A program made the translations under genes and the position numbers. This document shows positions 34,929-42,775 of a stretch of 58,181 bases of DNA, piece by piece. Source of the DNA: Candidatus Eremiobacteraceae bacterium (lineage in GTDB: Bacteria; Vulcanimicrobiota; Vulcanimicrobiia; Eremiobacterales; Eremiobacteraceae); the NCBI GenBank assembly GCA_035314825.1, contig DATFYX010000067.1, positions 1-58,181 on the forward strand, given 5' to 3'. The notes beneath the pieces were generated by a model. That model saw only the letters and a program-made list of their open reading frames with translations, searched no databases and was not told the origin of the DNA. Position 1 is the stretch's first letter. Each line of letters starts with the position of its first letter.

Positions 34929-35819
34929 ATGCACGTGCTCGTCGTCGGTGCAACGGGTCTTGTCGGAGCAGAGATCTGCGGGCGCCTCGCGGCGTCCGGC
35001 CAGCAGGTGCGCGGGCTGGTGCGCTCCACATCGGATCCGGCTATCCGCCACACGCTTGCGCAGGAGGGCGTCGAACTCGTCGAAGGGGATTTGAAAGACC
35101 CGGCGTCGCTGGCCCGTGCGTGCACCGGAATGGACGTCGTCATCTCGACGGCGAACTCGGCTCGATCCCGTGCCGCGGGGGACTCGATCGAGACCGTCGA
35201 CCTGAACGGACAGAAAAACCTCGTGGACGCCGCGCGCACCGCGGGCGTGCGGCGCTTCGTCTATATCTCCTTCTCGACGGGGAAGAGCGCGTTGTCCTAT
35301 GCGTTCAAAGATGCAAAGCTCGCGGTCGAAAAGCATCTGCAGGCCAGCGGAATGGACTATGTGATCCTGCGGCCGGCGATCTTCATGGAGGTCTGGCTGT
35401 CGCCGCCGCTTGGGATCGACGCGGCCGCCGGCACCGCGACGTTGTATGGCAGCGGAGAGAACCCGGTCAGCTACGTCTCGGCGTTCGACGTCGCGAACGT
35501 AGCGGGATTGGCGGCGACTACGCCCGGCATTGAGAATCGGGTTTTCATGCTGGGCGGACCCGAAGCGGTGAAGCCCAACGACGTGGTCCGAGCGTTCGAG
35601 AGGCGGACGGGCCGCCCGATCGCCGTGCAGCACGTGCCGGAGGAAGCATTGAAGGCCCAATATGAATCGGCTACCGATCCGCTAACTCGATCGTTCGCCG
35701 CGATGATGCTGATGTACGCGGGCGGCGATCCGGTCGACATGCGCGAGACGCTCGCCGCATTTCCGGTAACGCTTAAGTCCGTCGCCGATCACGTGGAACG
35801 GGCCGCCGCCCGTCCGTAG
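34929..35819 (+). CDS. NmrA-like NAD(P)-binding protein
   Basis: 296 residues, extended (atypical) SDR fold. The Rossmann motif is VVGATGLVGAEICGRL, followed by VRGLVRSTSD, EGDLKDPASL, RFVYISFSTGK and ILRPAIFMEVW. The classical catalytic Tyr-x3-Lys appears degenerate (YAFKDAKLAVEKH), so either a reductase of unknown substrate or an NADP-sensing protein of the NmrA/HSCARG type is possible. Separated by a single base from the regulator gene upstream; a cofactor-sensing partner for that regulator would make sense but is only inferred from position. Confidence 0.85.
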   Translation: MHVLVVGATGLVGAEICGRLAASGQQVRGLVRSTSDPAIRHTLAQEGVELVEGDLKDPASLARACTGMDVVISTANSARSRAAGDSIETVDLNGQKNLVDAARTAGVRRFVYISFSTGKSALSYAFKDAKLAVEKHLQASGMDYVILRPAIFMEVWLSPPLGIDAAAGTATLYGSGENPVSYVSAFDVANVAGLAATTPGIENRVFMLGGPEAVKPNDVVRAFERRTGRPIAVQHVPEEALKAQYESATDPLTRSFAAMMLMYAGGDPVDMRETLAAFPVTLKSVADHVERAAARP

Positions 35820-35826
35820 GAAAAAG

Positions 35827-36258
35827 CTACGCTTGGCGGACCGCCACCAGCGCAAGCGCGATGGTGACGATGTCTTCGCCTAACGCAACCACGATATCGG
35901 GCAGCCTGCCCGACCGGGTCAAGAGCCGGCGCAGTCCGTAGCCGCCATACGCGCCGATCAGCGCGCCGACTACTCCGGCCCCGGCAGAGAACCACGGCGC
36001 GATATCAGCGCGTGTCAGGAAATAAGCTGACGCCCCTCCGGCGAGGCATCGAAAGAAGAGCGGCAGCGGGCTCGTGCGCGCCGGTACCTTTGGCAGCTTG
36101 TCGCCTACTAACTCGATAAGCGCCAGCACCGCGAAAAGAATCCACAACGATGAGTTGCGCGCGTACGCCACCGCTGTCGGTGCGATCATCGTGCGCAGCC
36201 CGGCGACGATGCCTATGAGCAACGCGTGGCCGATCGCTACTAGTGTGCCATCATCCAT
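35827..36258 (-). CDS. DUF4126 family membrane protein
   Basis: 143 residues with four hydrophobic segments (about 8-24, 36-52, 64-80 and 88-110). Family-like features are the opening GIVAGLRTMIAPTAVAYA, ELVGDKLPKVPARTSPLP and the closing glycine-rich GALIGAYGGYGLRRLL. The role is unknown; the family is widespread in bacteria with integral-membrane topology. It faces the NmrA-like gene with only 7 bp between their stops. Confidence 0.8.
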   Translation of the reverse strand: MDDGTLVAIGHALLIGIVAGLRTMIAPTAVAYARNSSLWILFAVLALIELVGDKLPKVPARTSPLPLFFRCLAGGASAYFLTRADIAPWFSAGAGVVGALIGAYGGYGLRRLLTRSGRLPDIVVALGEDIVTIALALVAVRQA

Positions 36259-36434
36259 GCTGGAGATATTGGTGAATGATCATGACACGAAAATGCGTTG
36301 GCGCAGCAAAGCGATTCGCCCTGTTAAGATGCAACGCGCGACGAAGGAAATGTTCGCACGTTTCCGCAATTCTGACTTCCAGTTCTGCACCATGTACGAT
36401 GGATGCATGAACACGTTGCAAAAAGGGGTAAAGA

Positions 36435-36557
36435 ATGGCAAAACGGAGAGCCGCGCGGAAAGCAAAGCGCACGGTGAAAAAGGCCGGTCGCAAGGTCAAA
36501 CGGGCCGTGCGGAAGGTAAAGCGTAAGGTCCGCAGAGCGGCGCGCAAGGCCAAGTAA
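36435..36557 (+). CDS. 40-residue Lys/Arg-rich protein (histone H1-tail-like)
   Basis: The ORF encodes 40 residues, of which 12 are Lys and 11 Arg, with no acidic residue; the rest is mainly Ala (9) and Val (5). It begins MAKRRAARKAKRTVKKAG, and the second half repeats a K/R-V-K/R-R-A/V rhythm. This resembles the AlaLysArg tails of bacterial H1-like proteins (AlgP, HctB type) and would bind nucleic acids electrostatically. AAGGGG lies 8 nt before the ATG and a strong rho-independent terminator follows 20 bp after the stop, so the gene has its own transcript. No family can be named with certainty. Confidence 0.7.
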   Translation: MAKRRAARKAKRTVKKAGRKVKRAVRKVKRKVRRAARKAK

Positions 36558-36577
36558 CCAGGGTTCTACGCTACAAG

Positions 36578-36600
36578 GGCCGGCATCTGCCGGCCTTTTT
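36578..36600. terminator. Rho-independent terminator
   Basis: GGCCGGCA (36578-36585), TC, TGCCGGCC (36588-36595), then TTTTT (36596-36600) and CTT. A textbook terminator for the small basic protein gene. The convergent hydrolase gene ends at 36602, so the stem may serve both directions. Confidence 0.88.
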
Positions 36601-36601
36601 C

Positions 36602-37441
36602 TTATGCCGTTGGCGAGAAGAGGCGTTTGAGAAACGCATCGTGCTTGAAGGACGACGACTTGCCGAAGTGCACGACGACCGTGCGCAGCGACGGTACGAC
36701 GTACATCGCCTGGCCGGCAGCGCCGCTCGCATAGACAAGGTCGGACGGGGCATGAGGGCTTCCGAGCCACCAAGCCAGGCCATAACGCGGGTTGGGTGGC
36801 GATCCGTAAAAACATTCGTCGAATTCGTGGCGCTGATCGCAGACGAACTGTCCGTACTTCAACCACTCGCGCGCGGAGACGAATGCGCCGGTCGGCAGTG
36901 GGCTTGTCTTATCGGAAAGCGCACGCCATTTGTCGACCTTCATGCCGATCGTATCGAGGATCTGCTGCTTCAAGTATTCGTGCGGTGTTAGGCCGCGAGG
37001 CTCCAGCTTGCGCGCGAGGACGGCTCCAAAGACCTGCAGCGGAATCCCGCCATAGGTGAACACCGTTCCCGGTTCGTTCTTCAGCTCAACCGCGAGCGCT
37101 TTCGCATAGGTCGGAACGGCCGTGCCTAATCCGCCGAACCCGATGCCGCTGGTGAGTTGCAGCAGTTGGCGCAACGTGACCTGGCTCTTCCATGGATCGC
37201 GTTTCCATTCCGGAAACGTCTCGGCGACGCACTCATCCAAGCGCAGCAGCCCTTGCCGCTGTGCGATAAGTGCGGTCGTCCCCCAGAAGCTTTTCGTGCC
37301 GCTGTAGAGCGCGTGCGGCGTCGCCGCGTCATGGCCTTGACCGTAGGTCTCGGACACGATGCGCCCGTCGTGCGCAACGACGAGCGCGTGCAAGACATGC
37401 TTTTGTGCGTACTCGAGCGCGCCGGGTGTCAGGGTGACCAT
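36602..37441 (-). CDS. Serine beta-lactamase-like hydrolase
   Basis: 279 residues from the ATG at 37441. The class C beta-lactamase/penicillin-binding-like SxxK motif is SGTK (Ser47, Lys50). FTYGGIPLQVFG occupies the place of the YxN element and GLAWWLGSP with YASGAAGQ the third motif region, so YxN is not canonical. No signal peptide is seen from this start. An upstream GTG (37528) would add 29 residues but no export signal either. Activity may be esterase or peptidase rather than beta-lactam cleavage. It is divergent from the S53 peptidase gene. Confidence 0.82.
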   Translation of the reverse strand: MVTLTPGALEYAQKHVLHALVVAHDGRIVSETYGQGHDAATPHALYSGTKSFWGTTALIAQRQGLLRLDECVAETFPEWKRDPWKSQVTLRQLLQLTSGIGFGGLGTAVPTYAKALAVELKNEPGTVFTYGGIPLQVFGAVLARKLEPRGLTPHEYLKQQILDTIGMKVDKWRALSDKTSPLPTGAFVSAREWLKYGQFVCDQRHEFDECFYGSPPNPRYGLAWWLGSPHAPSDLVYASGAAGQAMYVVPSLRTVVVHFGKSSSFKHDAFLKRLFSPTA

Positions 37442-37531
37442 GACTTTGAGGGTTCTGAGCTGGGCTGCAGGAATCGTGCCGTCCCGCCGCCTTAGAGAGC
37501 CGTCACATAGGACTCGCGGGGGGACCACGAG

Positions 37532-38929
37532 ATGATATCGAGCCGGCTTGCCATCTTACGATTGACTGCGTTGGTCGCTGTCTTGGCGCTCGGTGCGATC
37601 GGAGGCGCGTGCGGCGGTGGCGGCGGCACGAGTATGGGACCTCCGCCCCCGCCCCCGACGTCCACACCCACTCCTACTCCGAAGCCGGTGAATTGCCTGG
37701 TCGCGCACGCCGCTCACGCAATGGCCGCCTGGGTCGGTGTCCGTCCGACAAAACCCGCGGCGATTCCGAGACGGCTCGGGTCAGGTCCGGCCGTGCACGT
37801 CTGCGGCAACGCCGGTCCGGGTTACATGCGCTGCATGGCATGGAAGCGCACGGACTGGGCCTCCCCAGCCATTCCCGGAGGCTACGGGCCGAGCGATCTG
37901 CAGGGCGCCTACAACCTCCCTTCGGGCACCAACGGAGTTGGTCAGACGGTGGCGGTCGTCGACGCGTATGATGATCCAAAAGCCGAAGCCGACCTCGGAG
38001 TGTACCGCTCGACGTTCTCGCTGCCGGCGTGCACGACAGCGAACGGCTGCTTCTTGAAGGTCAACCAGAGCGGCGGCACGAGCCCGTTGCCCGTCCCCGA
38101 TCCGATGCCGTGCAGTGGTCCGATGGGATGTTGGGAGGAAGAAGAAGCGCTCGATATCGACATGGTGTCGGCCACCTGTCCGAACTGCCACATCCTGCTC
38201 GTCGAAACTGACAGTCCCAATAATACCGATCTGTACGCCGGCGAGGATGCGGCCGCAACGAAGTGCGGCGCGAACGAAATCTCCAATAGCTGGAGCGGTG
38301 GGGAATATTCCTCTGAGGCAACGGACGACGTGCACTTCAATCGTCCGGGAATACCGATCACCGTGGCGAGCGGCGACAGTGGTTACCCTGGCGGCTATCC
38401 GGCAGCATCGCAGTATGTGACCGCCGTCGGCGGCACAACCCTTTGTACTACTTCGAATACAAGTGGACCGTGCAATGGCACCCCGTCGGAAACCGTCTGG
38501 AAGCTCACGGGAAGCTTGTGCAGCATCTACATTAACCAGCCATCGTGGCAAAGCAACTCACCTACCGTCATGAACAATTCGGGTGTGTGCTCGATGCGGA
38601 TCAATAATGATGTGTCCGCAGTCGCTGATACAGCCACGCCCGTCGCTGTCTACACGACCTTTGGCAGCGACCACGGCTGGCTTGGATTCGGTGGCACGAG
38701 CGTCGCCACGCCCATCATCGCGGGGGTCTACGCCTTGGCGGGTAACGGTACGTCGATCCACGACGGCTCGTACTCGTACAGCCACACGAGTTCGCTGCAC
38801 GACATCACGAGCGGCAACAACGATCCGTGCGGCCTTCCCCCGGCCAATAACTCATACGTCTGCACCGCCGGCGCCGGCTATGACGGGCCAACAGGCAACG
38901 GCACGCCCAACGGGGTCGGCGCGTTCTAA
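37532..38929 (+). CDS. Exported S53 (sedolisin/kumamolisin) family serine peptidase
   Basis: 465 residues. A hydrophobic signal (about 8-26) leads to CGGGGG, possibly a lipoprotein signal though the residues before the Cys are not canonical. A Pro/Thr linker follows. Catalytic residues: Glu204 and Asp208 in EEEEALDID, oxyanion Asp282 in SGDSG, and Ser390 in FGGTSVATP. The C-terminal YDGPTGNGTPNG matches the calcium-site segment (YDxxTGxGTP). The large propeptide of kumamolisin is replaced by only about 60 residues. Acid-active extracellular proteolysis is the family norm. Three bases separate it from the glutaredoxin-like gene. Confidence 0.9.
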   Translation: MISSRLAILRLTALVAVLALGAIGGACGGGGGTSMGPPPPPPTSTPTPTPKPVNCLVAHAAHAMAAWVGVRPTKPAAIPRRLGSGPAVHVCGNAGPGYMRCMAWKRTDWASPAIPGGYGPSDLQGAYNLPSGTNGVGQTVAVVDAYDDPKAEADLGVYRSTFSLPACTTANGCFLKVNQSGGTSPLPVPDPMPCSGPMGCWEEEEALDIDMVSATCPNCHILLVETDSPNNTDLYAGEDAAATKCGANEISNSWSGGEYSSEATDDVHFNRPGIPITVASGDSGYPGGYPAASQYVTAVGGTTLCTTSNTSGPCNGTPSETVWKLTGSLCSIYINQPSWQSNSPTVMNNSGVCSMRINNDVSAVADTATPVAVYTTFGSDHGWLGFGGTSVATPIIAGVYALAGNGTSIHDGSYSYSHTSSLHDITSGNNDPCGLPPANNSYVCTAGAGYDGPTGNGTPNGVGAF

Positions 38930-38932
38930 GGC

Positions 38933-39157
38933 ATGGCGAAGACAATTATCTACACGAAACCCGGCTGCCCATATTGCGCTGCAGCGATGGAAGACATGCG
39001 GACGCGCGGCGTCGCGTTCGACGAGGTCGACGCACAGGGCGACTCCAAGGCCCGCAAGGAAATGCGGCGGCTCTCCGGCGGGCTCACGGTACCGGTCATC
39101 GTGAGTCCCGACGGCTCGGTAAGCGTCGGTTTCGGCGGAGGCTGAACGATCCACTGA
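38933..39157 (+). CDS. Glutaredoxin-like protein with C-terminal TGA (candidate Uxx-star type selenoprotein)
   Basis: The frame from ATG 38933 gives a short glutaredoxin: YTKPGCPYCAAAMEDM with the CPYC active site (12-15), VDAQGDSKARKEM, then VPVIVSPDGSVSVGFGGG. A TGA comes as codon 71 (39143-39145), followed by only ACG ATC CAC and a second TGA. I recall a glutaredoxin-like family (called Uxx-star) that ends with GGG plus Sec or Cys close to the C-terminus; the arrangement here (GGG-TGA-three residues-stop) is very similar. A SECIS-like hairpin follows the first TGA. If TGA is simply a stop, the protein is 70 residues and lacks the family's terminal Cys/Sec. Confidence 0.7.
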
Positions 39158-39174
39158 CCGGCGTGACCGGTCGG
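39154..39174 (+). promoter_or_regulatory. SECIS-like hairpin after the glutaredoxin TGA
   Basis: CTGACCGG-CGTGA-CCGGTCGG forms an 8-bp stem (one G-T wobble) with a 5-nt loop beginning 16 nt after the TGA and G as the second loop base. Stem position, loop size and loop start CGTG match the hairpin behind the peroxiredoxin TGA. A terminator role is the alternative, since two convergent genes meet here, but no T-run follows. Confidence 0.55.
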
Positions 39175-39178
39175 CCTG

Positions 39179-40582
39179 TCAGCGGCTCAAGTGGCGTTCA
39201 TCTCGCACGCGGCGCGACTTCAAGTCCGTGCGCGTGAGCGAATCCGGCTTGCACAGCTCGACCGATGGACGCACGCCCAGCACCCGACGAAGCGACGCGG
39301 TGACCCGCTCCGCCAGACCGCTTGGTGCGTCGCCGCCCGGAGCGGTTTCGACCCGCACGCGCAGATCATCAAGCTGATTGTCGCGCGTCACGACGATCTC
39401 GAACTCCGTTCCAAGCTCTGCGAAGCCTCGCAGCACATCCTCGATGGCGCTTGGATAGACGTTTTCGCCGCGGATGGTGAGCATATCGTCGATCCGGCCG
39501 ATGATGCCGCGCGGGAAGCGCGGGTACGTCCGCCCGCAGGCGCATGGCGCATCGGTCCATTCGGCTAGATCGCCCGAGACGAGCCTGATCATCGGCTGGG
39601 AGCGCCGTTCAAGGGTCGTGTAGACGGGCGTCCCCGCGCTGCCATCGGGCGTGCGCCGCCAGGTCTGCGGATCGAGCACTTCCCCATAGACCAGATCTTG
39701 CCACAGATGCATGCCCGTCCGCTGCGCGCATTCGGCGATGTTCATCCACGGCGTCACTTCACCCATGCTGCCCGAGTCGATGCAGATCGCACCGAACGTC
39801 GATTCGATCAAGCGCTTCATCGAAGGGATGCCGGCACCCGGCTCTCCGGAGAAGAACATGATGCGCAGGCCAAGCGAACGAGGGTCGATGCCTTCGGCGC
39901 GCGCGACTTCCGCCAGACGCAGCGCATACGACGGCGTTCCGTAAAACGCGGTCGGACGCATCTGGCGCATCCACTGGATCGCCTGCCCGGTTTGGCCCGC
40001 GACGCCCGCACCGAACGGAAACGCGGCCGCTCCCAAGCGCTCCGTACCGAGCAGAGTCCCCCACGACCCGACGTAGAGCGAGAAGATCGACCCGATGAAC
40101 ACCGTGTCGGACGGCCGCAATCCGAAGCTCCACATGATGCGCGCGTGCGCCTCCGCGATGCGCGCCATGTCGTCCCCCGGCCAGGCAAACGCGGTCGGTC
40201 TGCCGCTCGTCCCTGAGGTTCCATGGATATGCGCGATCTCTCCGGGCTCGATGCACAGGTACGAACCGTATGGCGGATGCTCCGCCTGGTCAACGCGCAG
40301 GTCGGCCTTCGTTATCCTGGGTACTTGCTCGAAATCGTCGAGCGAGCGGATGTCGCCGGGCTCCAACCCCGCTTCGGACCAACGGCGTCGATAGAACGGT
40401 GCTCGCTTGTGCGCCCAGCGCATCACCGCCTGGATCTTCGAAAGGATGAGCGACGCGCGCTCGTCGGCCGACATCGTCTCGCGGCCGCGATCCCAGTACG
40501 GCTCCGCTGGTCGCGGGCGATAGCGCGCATCATAGACCGGCGGCCAAGCCTGGGACTGCGTGATGCCCGCCGCGTCGGACAT
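39179..40582 (-). CDS. hcl: PaaK-like acyl-CoA ligase, probable 2-hydroxyisobutyrate-CoA ligase
   Basis: 467 residues of the adenylate-forming superfamily, phenylacetate-CoA ligase branch. The ATP loop is IHGTSGTSGRPT, a second core motif is DSGSMGEVTPW, and the hinge is GRIDDMLTIRGENVYPSAIE. The C-terminal domain is complete, with a basic RTDLKSRR end. Its start lies 3 bp after the stop of the mutase small subunit, so it belongs to the mutase operon. In Aquincola tertiaricarbonis the 2-hydroxyisobutyryl-CoA mutase genes neighbour a PaaK-like ligase of similar size that activates 2-hydroxyisobutyrate. With the mutase residues seen here, that substrate is the best guess; an aryl or other short branched acid is possible. 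Confidence 0.8.
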   Translation of the reverse strand: MSDAAGITQSQAWPPVYDARYRPRPAEPYWDRGRETMSADERASLILSKIQAVMRWAHKRAPFYRRRWSEAGLEPGDIRSLDDFEQVPRITKADLRVDQAEHPPYGSYLCIEPGEIAHIHGTSGTSGRPTAFAWPGDDMARIAEAHARIMWSFGLRPSDTVFIGSIFSLYVGSWGTLLGTERLGAAAFPFGAGVAGQTGQAIQWMRQMRPTAFYGTPSYALRLAEVARAEGIDPRSLGLRIMFFSGEPGAGIPSMKRLIESTFGAICIDSGSMGEVTPWMNIAECAQRTGMHLWQDLVYGEVLDPQTWRRTPDGSAGTPVYTTLERRSQPMIRLVSGDLAEWTDAPCACGRTYPRFPRGIIGRIDDMLTIRGENVYPSAIEDVLRGFAELGTEFEIVVTRDNQLDDLRVRVETAPGGDAPSGLAERVTASLRRVLGVRPSVELCKPDSLTRTDLKSRRVRDERHLSR

Positions 40583-40585
40583 GAC

Positions 40586-40999
40586 CTATGCCTTCGTCCG
40601 GCCCGATTCTCGCTCGGCGACGAGTCGCGTGATCCCGTCGACGAGGTCCTGTGTCGTGGCTTCGGCGTCGAACAGGGCGGCAACGCCCAATGCTTTCAGG
40701 CGCGGCATGTCTTCGGCCTGGATGACGCCGCCGCCGATCACGATCATATCCTCGACGCCGTGCTCCTTGAGAAGGTTCATCACTCGGGGGAACACCGTCA
40801 TGTGCGCGCCCGACAGGATGCTGACGCCGATGACGTCGACGTCTTCCTGGATCGCCGCGTTGACGATCATCTCCGGCGTCTGATGCAGCCCGGTGTAGAT
40901 GACCTCCATGCCGGCATCGCGCAACGCGCGGGCCACGATGCGCGCACCGCGGTCATGACCGTCAAGGCCCGGCTTGGCGACGAGCACTCGGATCGGCAT
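40586..40999 (-). CDS. hcmB: Acyl-CoA mutase small (B12-binding) subunit, HcmB-like
   Basis: 137 residues, just one cobalamin-binding Rossmann domain. The base-off/His-on signature is complete: DGHDRGARIVARAL (DxHxxG, His is the lower cobalt ligand), GVSILSGAH (SxL) and VIGGGVI (GG). Stand-alone small subunits of this size occur in two-subunit mutases such as isobutyryl-CoA and 2-hydroxyisobutyryl-CoA mutase, while typical methylmalonyl-CoA mutase carries the domain on a 700-residue chain. The gene begins 4 bp after the large-subunit stop. Confidence 0.88.
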   Translation of the reverse strand: MPIRVLVAKPGLDGHDRGARIVARALRDAGMEVIYTGLHQTPEMIVNAAIQEDVDVIGVSILSGAHMTVFPRVMNLLKEHGVEDMIVIGGGVIQAEDMPRLKALGVAALFDAEATTQDLVDGITRLVAERESGRTKA

Positions 41000-41003
41000 G
41001 GCC

Positions 41004-42689
41004 TTAGAAGACCGGCTTTTCGACGTACACGCCGAACAGCGGTTTGAGCGACTTCACGATCTCGCCGATGGTGGCGCGCGCCCGTACGGCTTCGATGGTC
41101 GCCGGCATGACGTTCTCATCCGTGCCCGCGACGCGTACGAGTTCGGCCAACGCCGCGTCCACCGCCGGCTGCGTGCGCCGCGAACGGGTGTCGGCCAAGC
41201 GTTGCAGTTGCCGGTTCGCCGCTGCCTCGTCGACGCGGTGCACGTCGAGCGCGGGGCTCGGGCCCTCGTCGCGATATTTCGTCACCCCGACGAACTCGAA
41301 CTCATGGCGCTCCTTGCGCCCGTAGAGATCGTACGCGGCGTCAGCCAATTCTGACTGGAAGAAGTTCGCGTCAAGGCACGCGACCACGCCGCCGCGCTGG
41401 TCTATCCGTTCGAAGTACTCATTGCAGGCGTGTTCGATGTCGGACGTCAGACGCTCGACGGCGTACGAGCCGGCCAGCGGATCGATCGTGCCGACGACGC
41501 CGGTCTCTTCGGCGATGATCTGCTGGGTGCGCAGCGCGATCCTCATCGCCGTTTCGCTGGGTATGGACAAAGCCTCGTCGTAGCCGTTCGTGTGCAGCGA
41601 TTGCGCGCCGCCGAGCACGGCCGCCAAGGCCTCGATCGCCGTGCGCGAGATGTTGTTGAGCGGCTCGCGCGCCGTGCACGATGCGCCGGCGGTCTGGCAG
41701 TGGAAACGCAAACGCATCGATTCGGACCTTTTCGCTCCGAATCTATCCTTCATGATGCGCGCCCACAGGCGACGCGCCGCGCGGAATTTCGCGACCTCCT
41801 CCAAGAAATCGATCTGCGCGACGAAATAAAACGAGAGTCGCGGCGCGAAGCTGTCGACGTCGATGCCCAGCTTGAGCACTTCCTCGACGTATGCGATGCC
41901 GGCCGCGAGCGTGAACGCGACCTCTTGGATCGCGGTGCTGCCTGCCTCGCGCGTGTGGTAGCCGCTGATGTTGACCGGATTGTAGTGAGGAAGGTTGCGT
42001 GAGCCGAACACGATCGTGTCGCGCACGATGCGGATCGAGGGTTTGGGCGGATAGACCCATTCCTTCTGCGATATGTATTCCTTGATGATGTCGTTCTGCG
42101 TCGTGCCCGAGAGCTTTTTCCAATCGAAGCCGCGCTCTTGCGCCGCCACAAGGTACATCGCGAGCAGTATCCACGCGGTCGGGTTGATCGTCATCGAGAC
42201 GGAGATCTTCTCGAGATCGATGTCGCGATACAGCTCGAGCACGTCATCGACCGTGTCGACCGCGACACCCTCGCGCCCCACTTCGCCCTCGCTGCGCGGA
42301 TCGTCGCTGTCGTAACCCATGAGGGTGGGCATGTCGAAGTCGGTCGAGATGCCGGTCTGGCCTTGGGCGATCAGATAACGAAAGCGTGCATTGGTGTCTT
42401 CGGCGGTGCCGAAACCTGCGATCTGACGCATCGTCCACGGCTGCGCGCGATACATCGTCGGATACGGGCCGCGCGTGTAGGGAAACTGGCCGGGGAAGCC
42501 GGCGTCGGCGAGGTAGTCGTGATCGGCCAGGTCCTCAGGCGTATAAAGCCGCTTTAACTCAGAACCGCTAAAGGTGCGGAAGACCTCGCGCCGTTCCGGA
42601 CGCTTCTCGACGAAAGGAAGCAGCGTCATCTGCTCCCAATCGCGGGCGGCTTGCGCAAGTGGAACTCGCTCTCGAGTCTGTGCGCTCAT
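41004..42689 (-). CDS. hcmA: Acyl-CoA mutase large subunit with 2-hydroxyisobutyryl-CoA mutase signature
   Basis: 561 residues, TIM-barrel substrate domain only. From the ATG at 42689, residue 90 is Ile (WTMRQIAGFGT) and residue 117 is Asp (GISTDFDMP). In methylmalonyl-CoA mutase these positions are Tyr and Ala. Ile90 and Asp117 are the known determinants of 2-hydroxyisobutyryl-CoA mutase HcmA, which is also about 562 residues, so even the numbering agrees. The rest is standard: TRGPYPTMY, NISGYHTREAGS, LRFHCQTAG, GGAQSLHTNGYDEAL. Expected reaction: 2-hydroxyisobutyryl-CoA to (S)-3-hydroxybutyryl-CoA with adenosylcobalamin. First gene of the mutase-ligase operon; no MeaH-type chaperone GTPase gene is seen nearby. 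Confidence 0.9.
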   Translation of the reverse strand: MSAQTRERVPLAQAARDWEQMTLLPFVEKRPERREVFRTFSGSELKRLYTPEDLADHDYLADAGFPGQFPYTRGPYPTMYRAQPWTMRQIAGFGTAEDTNARFRYLIAQGQTGISTDFDMPTLMGYDSDDPRSEGEVGREGVAVDTVDDVLELYRDIDLEKISVSMTINPTAWILLAMYLVAAQERGFDWKKLSGTTQNDIIKEYISQKEWVYPPKPSIRIVRDTIVFGSRNLPHYNPVNISGYHTREAGSTAIQEVAFTLAAGIAYVEEVLKLGIDVDSFAPRLSFYFVAQIDFLEEVAKFRAARRLWARIMKDRFGAKRSESMRLRFHCQTAGASCTAREPLNNISRTAIEALAAVLGGAQSLHTNGYDEALSIPSETAMRIALRTQQIIAEETGVVGTIDPLAGSYAVERLTSDIEHACNEYFERIDQRGGVVACLDANFFQSELADAAYDLYGRKERHEFEFVGVTKYRDEGPSPALDVHRVDEAAANRQLQRLADTRSRRTQPAVDAALAELVRVAGTDENVMPATIEAVRARATIGEIVKSLKPLFGVYVEKPVF

Positions 42690-42775
42690 CGCTCGATCAC
42701 CATGACCCTTCGAGACGAGCACGAGGAAGTGCTCAGGTCCGAGCTATTAGAGGGGCTCGCGTGACGGTCCTAGGG

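Noticed and set aside
39154-39174. The hairpin as a plain terminator for convergent genes
   Set aside because: It cannot be excluded, but it lacks a T-run on either strand and sits at SECIS distance from a TGA with the same loop as the peroxiredoxin hairpin, so the SECIS reading is preferred.
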